A stretch of 64,000 nucleotides of DNA from Geminicoccaceae bacterium (lineage in GTDB: Bacteria; Pseudomonadota; Alphaproteobacteria; Geminicoccales; Geminicoccaceae). Shown in pieces: positions 61,868 through 64,000 of this stretch (its first letter is position 1; the number at the start of each line of letters is the position of its first letter). Both the position numbers and the translations under genes were made by a program. The stretch lies in NCBI GenBank assembly GCA_025999455.1, contig AP024683.1, positions 3,226,451 to 3,290,450 on the forward strand, given 5' to 3'. The notes under the pieces are model-generated. The model made no database searches, was not told where the DNA came from, and was given only the letters and a program-made list of their open reading frames with translations.

Positions 61868-61886
61868 GTGAGCGTCGCACGCTCAC
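61868..61886. promoter_or_regulatory. Perfect inverted repeat in the 283-bp divergent gap
   Basis: GTGAGCGT, loop CGC, ACGCTCAC. It is the only clear structure in the gap 61801-62083, which holds no gene. It could be an operator or a small hairpin. Confidence 0.4.
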
Positions 61887-62083
61887 GCGAGCCGTTCGCG
61901 GGCGCGAGCGGAGCGCGTGCACGAGGAGCGCCGGCCGAGACGCGACCGCGCGCTCCATCACCGAGCGCAGCGCCGTGCATCGGCGGTTCCGCGAGCCTTC
62001 CGCTCCCGCTTCGGCGCGCCCGGATCACACCCCGGGCTTCACGCGCGCGGACGACGCGGGCATGATCCTCTCGTGGAGGGGCC

Positions 62084-62815
62084 ATGACCACCGTCACGCT
62101 CGAGCTTCTGGCCGACCGGCTCGAATACTTGATCGGCGCCGTCGGCGCGGTCGAGAAGAGGCTGGCGAGCCTGGAGGCCACGACCGCGAGCCTCGATTCC
62201 CGCGTGCAGGCCCTCGACGGCCGGATCCAGGACCTCACGACCCGCGTCGAAAGCGTGGAGAAGCGTCTCGAAACCCTGGAGCAGCGTCTCGAAGGTCTCG
62301 ATAAGCGTCTCGAAGGTGTCGAGAAGCGGCTCGAAGGTGTCGAGAAGCGGCTCGAAGGTGTCGAGAAGCGACTCGAAGGTGTCGAAAAGCGGCTCGAAAG
62401 TCTCGAGAAGCGACTCGAGAGTCTGGAAAAGGGTGTCGAACGCCTGGAGGGGCGTGTCGAAAATCTGGAAAACCGTGTCGAAAGTCTGGAGACCCGGCTC
62501 GAAACCCTGGCAGGCCGGGTCGGCACGATCGAAGTGGAAGTCCGGGGGCTGCGTGCGAGCCACGAGGCTCTGGATCAGCGCGTTCGCGAGATGACCGCGG
62601 ACGGCAAGCTCACCCTCGCTTTCCTCGCCCGCCAGGCCGAACGCCTGCTCGACGAGCAGAGCCGGCTCCGGGACGACATGACGGTCGTGACGGGCATGCC
62701 GATGCGGCTCGACGGAACCGTCCAGGGCCTCACCGTCGAAGTCCGTGGCGAACACAGCCGCTACGAACGCCTCGCACGCGAGGTGGCACGGCTCCGGGAG
62801 CCGACGCCGGGCTAG
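62084..62815 (+). CDS. Long heptad-repeat coiled-coil protein
   Basis: A 243-residue protein. Residues about 12-160 form an almost unbroken heptad coiled coil, with units of the type LEGVEKR repeated in perfect register (VEKRLEG), encoded by 21-bp tandem repeats. The C-terminal 80 residues (KLTLAFLARQAERLLDEQSRL, TVVTGMPMRLDG, YERLAREVARL) are amphipathic but less regular. No signal, no membrane helix. It probably forms a homo-oligomeric rod; function unknown. The N-terminus MTTVTLELLADRLEYLIGAV is also helical. It starts at ATG 62084 with GTGGAGGGG. Confidence 0.82.
   Translation: MTTVTLELLADRLEYLIGAVGAVEKRLASLEATTASLDSRVQALDGRIQDLTTRVESVEKRLETLEQRLEGLDKRLEGVEKRLEGVEKRLEGVEKRLEGVEKRLESLEKRLESLEKGVERLEGRVENLENRVESLETRLETLAGRVGTIEVEVRGLRASHEALDQRVREMTADGKLTLAFLARQAERLLDEQSRLRDDMTVVTGMPMRLDGTVQGLTVEVRGEHSRYERLAREVARLREPTPG
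62246..62518 (+). repeat. Thirteen 21-bp tandem repeats in the coiled-coil gene
   Basis: Units begin at 62246 and every 21 bp thereafter; the cleanest copies are 62309-62392 (CTCGAAGGTGTCGAGAAGCG type). Each encodes one heptad of the form (L/V)-E-x-(V/L)-E-x-R. Copies drift toward both ends. Confidence 0.9.
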
Positions 62816-63923
62816 GACGCGCCGGTCGTCGACCGCCCGCCTACGAACCGCGCCGATCCACGCGATCGGGGTTCTCGGATCCGGCCGAACGCCGGTCGCG
62901 CTGCCACCGAGCTTGGTCGGCACCCTCCGTCACGAGCCGTCCCCCTGGTAGCCGACCGTAGGCTCCGGGCACGGCATCTGGCGGGCGGCCCTGCGAAGCT
63001 CGGGAGGCCGTGTGCGGGCCGTTGCAACGGCGCATCGCTACAGCCGACCCAGGCGGCTCTGCTGCCGCGCCTTCGAGTCACCCCCGATCCGGCCGATCGC
63101 GGACCGCAGCGCCCGAGCAGAGTACTCGCGCCGGCCGCGCCCCGGTCGGGAGCCTCCGTGAAGGCCACCGCGACCGCGCATCGTGTAGGTCGACGCCCAC
63201 GGACCCGCTGCAGCGTCGCGAGCCGCCGTCTGTGCGGCCGAGCGCCGGTCGATCCGCCTCGAAGCGTCGCCGACCGTCTCGTTCGACGTCGATCCGGGCG
63301 ACCGCCGCACGCAGCTTCCGAGCACGGTACCGGCGCTGCGCCCGCCCCGGTCGGAAGCTGCCGTGAAGGCCGTCGCGACGACGCAGCGCGTCGGCCGCGC
63401 CAGCGGCTCCCCCCGCCTCTTCGGGCGCCACCGGTGCGGCGGAGCGCCGACCGATCCGCCTCGAAGCGTCGCCGACCGTCTCGCTCGACGATCCGGGCGA
63501 GCGCCGTCCGCAGCTCCCGAGCACGGCACCGGAGGCGGCCTTGCCGAGGTCGGGAGCCCCTGAGAGGACCATCGCGACGGCCCATCGCTTCGGCCGACCC
63601 AGGCGGCTCTGCTCCCGCGCCTTCGAGCCGCCCCCGACCCGGCCGAGCGCGGACCGTGGTCAGCGCGCACCCCACCGGGCCGGCAGCCCTCCTAAAGTCG
63701 GGAGCCCGCGTGAAGGCCGTCGCGGCATCGTCTTACGTCGACCGATCCCCGCGAGACCGTCCCGCGCCTCCGGCCGCCGCCGAGACGGCGCTCGCGCGCT
63801 CACGTTCGGAGGATTCCGGCCCCGACGGATCGGCTCGCGACGGTCCGAACTCGCCTCTCGAGGGCGACGCGATGCGCCTCGGAAGGAAACCGCCCCGAGC
63901 TCGGCACGCCACGTCGGCCGGGC
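62816..63923. other. 1.1-kb gene-poor region
   Basis: No frame here has family motifs, a credible ribosome-binding site plus start, or normal composition; all open frames are Arg/Ala/Pro/Ser-rich, as expected for shadow translation of GC-rich DNA. The stretch holds the decayed repeat array at 63000-63730 and nothing else I can name. Confidence 0.6.
63000..63730. repeat. Degenerate long-repeat array (about 150-200 bp spacing)
   Basis: A TCGGGAGCC-n-GTGAAGGCC-n-CGCGAC block recurs with changes at about 63000, 63143, 63349, 63546 and 63695. GATCCGCCTCGAAGCGTCGC and its continuation are identical at 63251-63281 and 63453-63483. A 62-bp segment at 63045-63106 recurs at 63595-63656 with few changes. 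A CCGAGCACGG-type block recurs once per unit. Spacing alternates near 150 and 200 bp. I recognise no repeat family. Confidence 0.6.
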
Positions 63924-64000
63924 TCAGCGCTCCAAGAACGCCTTCAAGCGATCGGCGACCTGGCCGATCGCCGTGATCCCGTCGAGATGGCCGTCCACGC
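63924..64000 (-). CDS. C-terminal fragment of an unidentified protein (cut by window edge)
   Basis: The last 25 codons of a minus-strand gene end at TGA 63926-63924 and read VDGHLDGITAIGQVADRLKA followed by FLER. The composition and helix pattern are those of a real C-terminus. It resembles the tail of alpha/beta hydrolases, but this is too short to assign. Confidence 0.5.
   Translation of the reverse strand, partial: VDGHLDGITAIGQVADRLKAFLER

Noticed and set aside
62246-62518. CRISPR or minisatellite outside genes
   Set aside because: The 21-bp units are contiguous, in frame, and encode heptads of a coiled-coil protein.
62812-63675. A 287-codon minus-strand open frame and several plus-strand frames in the repeat region
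   Set aside because: No ribosome-binding site, no recognisable domain, and composition dominated by Arg, Ala, Gly and Pro; internal repetition follows from the DNA repeats.

Overview
The window is about 64 kb of a very GC-rich, gene-dense bacterial chromosome, most likely from an alphaproteobacterium. The order rplU-rpmA-obg-proB-proA-nadD-rsfS-rlmH, the MaoC-Pta/AckA/FabI run, a six-gene Mrp antiporter operon with fused A and B subunits, and DUF29, DUF1194 and DUF3429 proteins all fit that class. A family related to Rhodospirillales or Geminicoccales is plausible, but I cannot fix the genus. I see no rRNA, tRNA, IS element, prophage or CRISPR array. Start codons are often GTG or TTG, and many genes are joined by ATGA or GTGA overlaps.

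Layout. 1-5.5 kb: a sugar-acid set (2-hydroxyacid dehydrogenase fragment, uronate-dehydrogenase-like enzyme, SDR, SMP-30 lactonase, IlvD/Edd dehydratase) interrupted by a Uma2 gene. 5.5-9.2 kb: DUF29 protein and a P2-type cation ATPase diverging from a shared promoter. 9.3-13.6 kb: MaoC-phosphotransacetylase fusion, acetate kinase, FabI, then an SDR. 13.6-19.6 kb: rlmE, ppx, a CDGSH protein, a lipoprotein, gloA, a DUF429-like/DUF1194 pair, DUF3429 and a peroxidase-related protein. 19.7-27.8 kb: Tat-exported PhoX phosphatase facing the mrpA/B-C-D-E-F-G operon across a shared hairpin. 28-36.7 kb: gamma-glutamyltransferase and the conserved ribosome/proline/NAD block on the minus strand. 36.8-43.6 kb: a Uma2 relic, a molybdopterin oxidoreductase, a 2-hydroxyacid dehydrogenase diverging from an APH-fold kinase plus an atypical enolase, and two duplicated hendecad coiled-coil membrane proteins. 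43.6-46 kb: a hydrolase and an incomplete TRAP transporter (DctP and DctQ, no DctM). 46-53.9 kb: a surface-glycan cluster (two GT4 enzymes, a GH43-like protein, a GT2-sulfotransferase fusion, a flippase). 53.9-62.8 kb: malQ, metY, two SMP-30 paralogues (one frameshifted), an AEC carrier operon, lipoproteins and a third coiled-coil protein. 62.8-63.9 kb: a gene-poor stretch holding a decayed long-repeat array.

Functional links. The left cluster reads as an oxidative uronate/aldonate route: oxidation, lactone opening, dehydration. The 9.3-12.7 kb operon links acyl-CoA or acyl-phosphate metabolism to fatty-acid synthesis. The 39-42.5 kb set could make hydroxypyruvate into glycerate, then 2-phosphoglycerate, then PEP, but the enolase-like protein has altered active-site positions, so its substrate may differ. 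Many transcription-unit starts carry a TTGnnn / 16-18 bp / TAnnnn promoter, which also helps settle several start codons. No recognisable transcription factor is encoded in the window.
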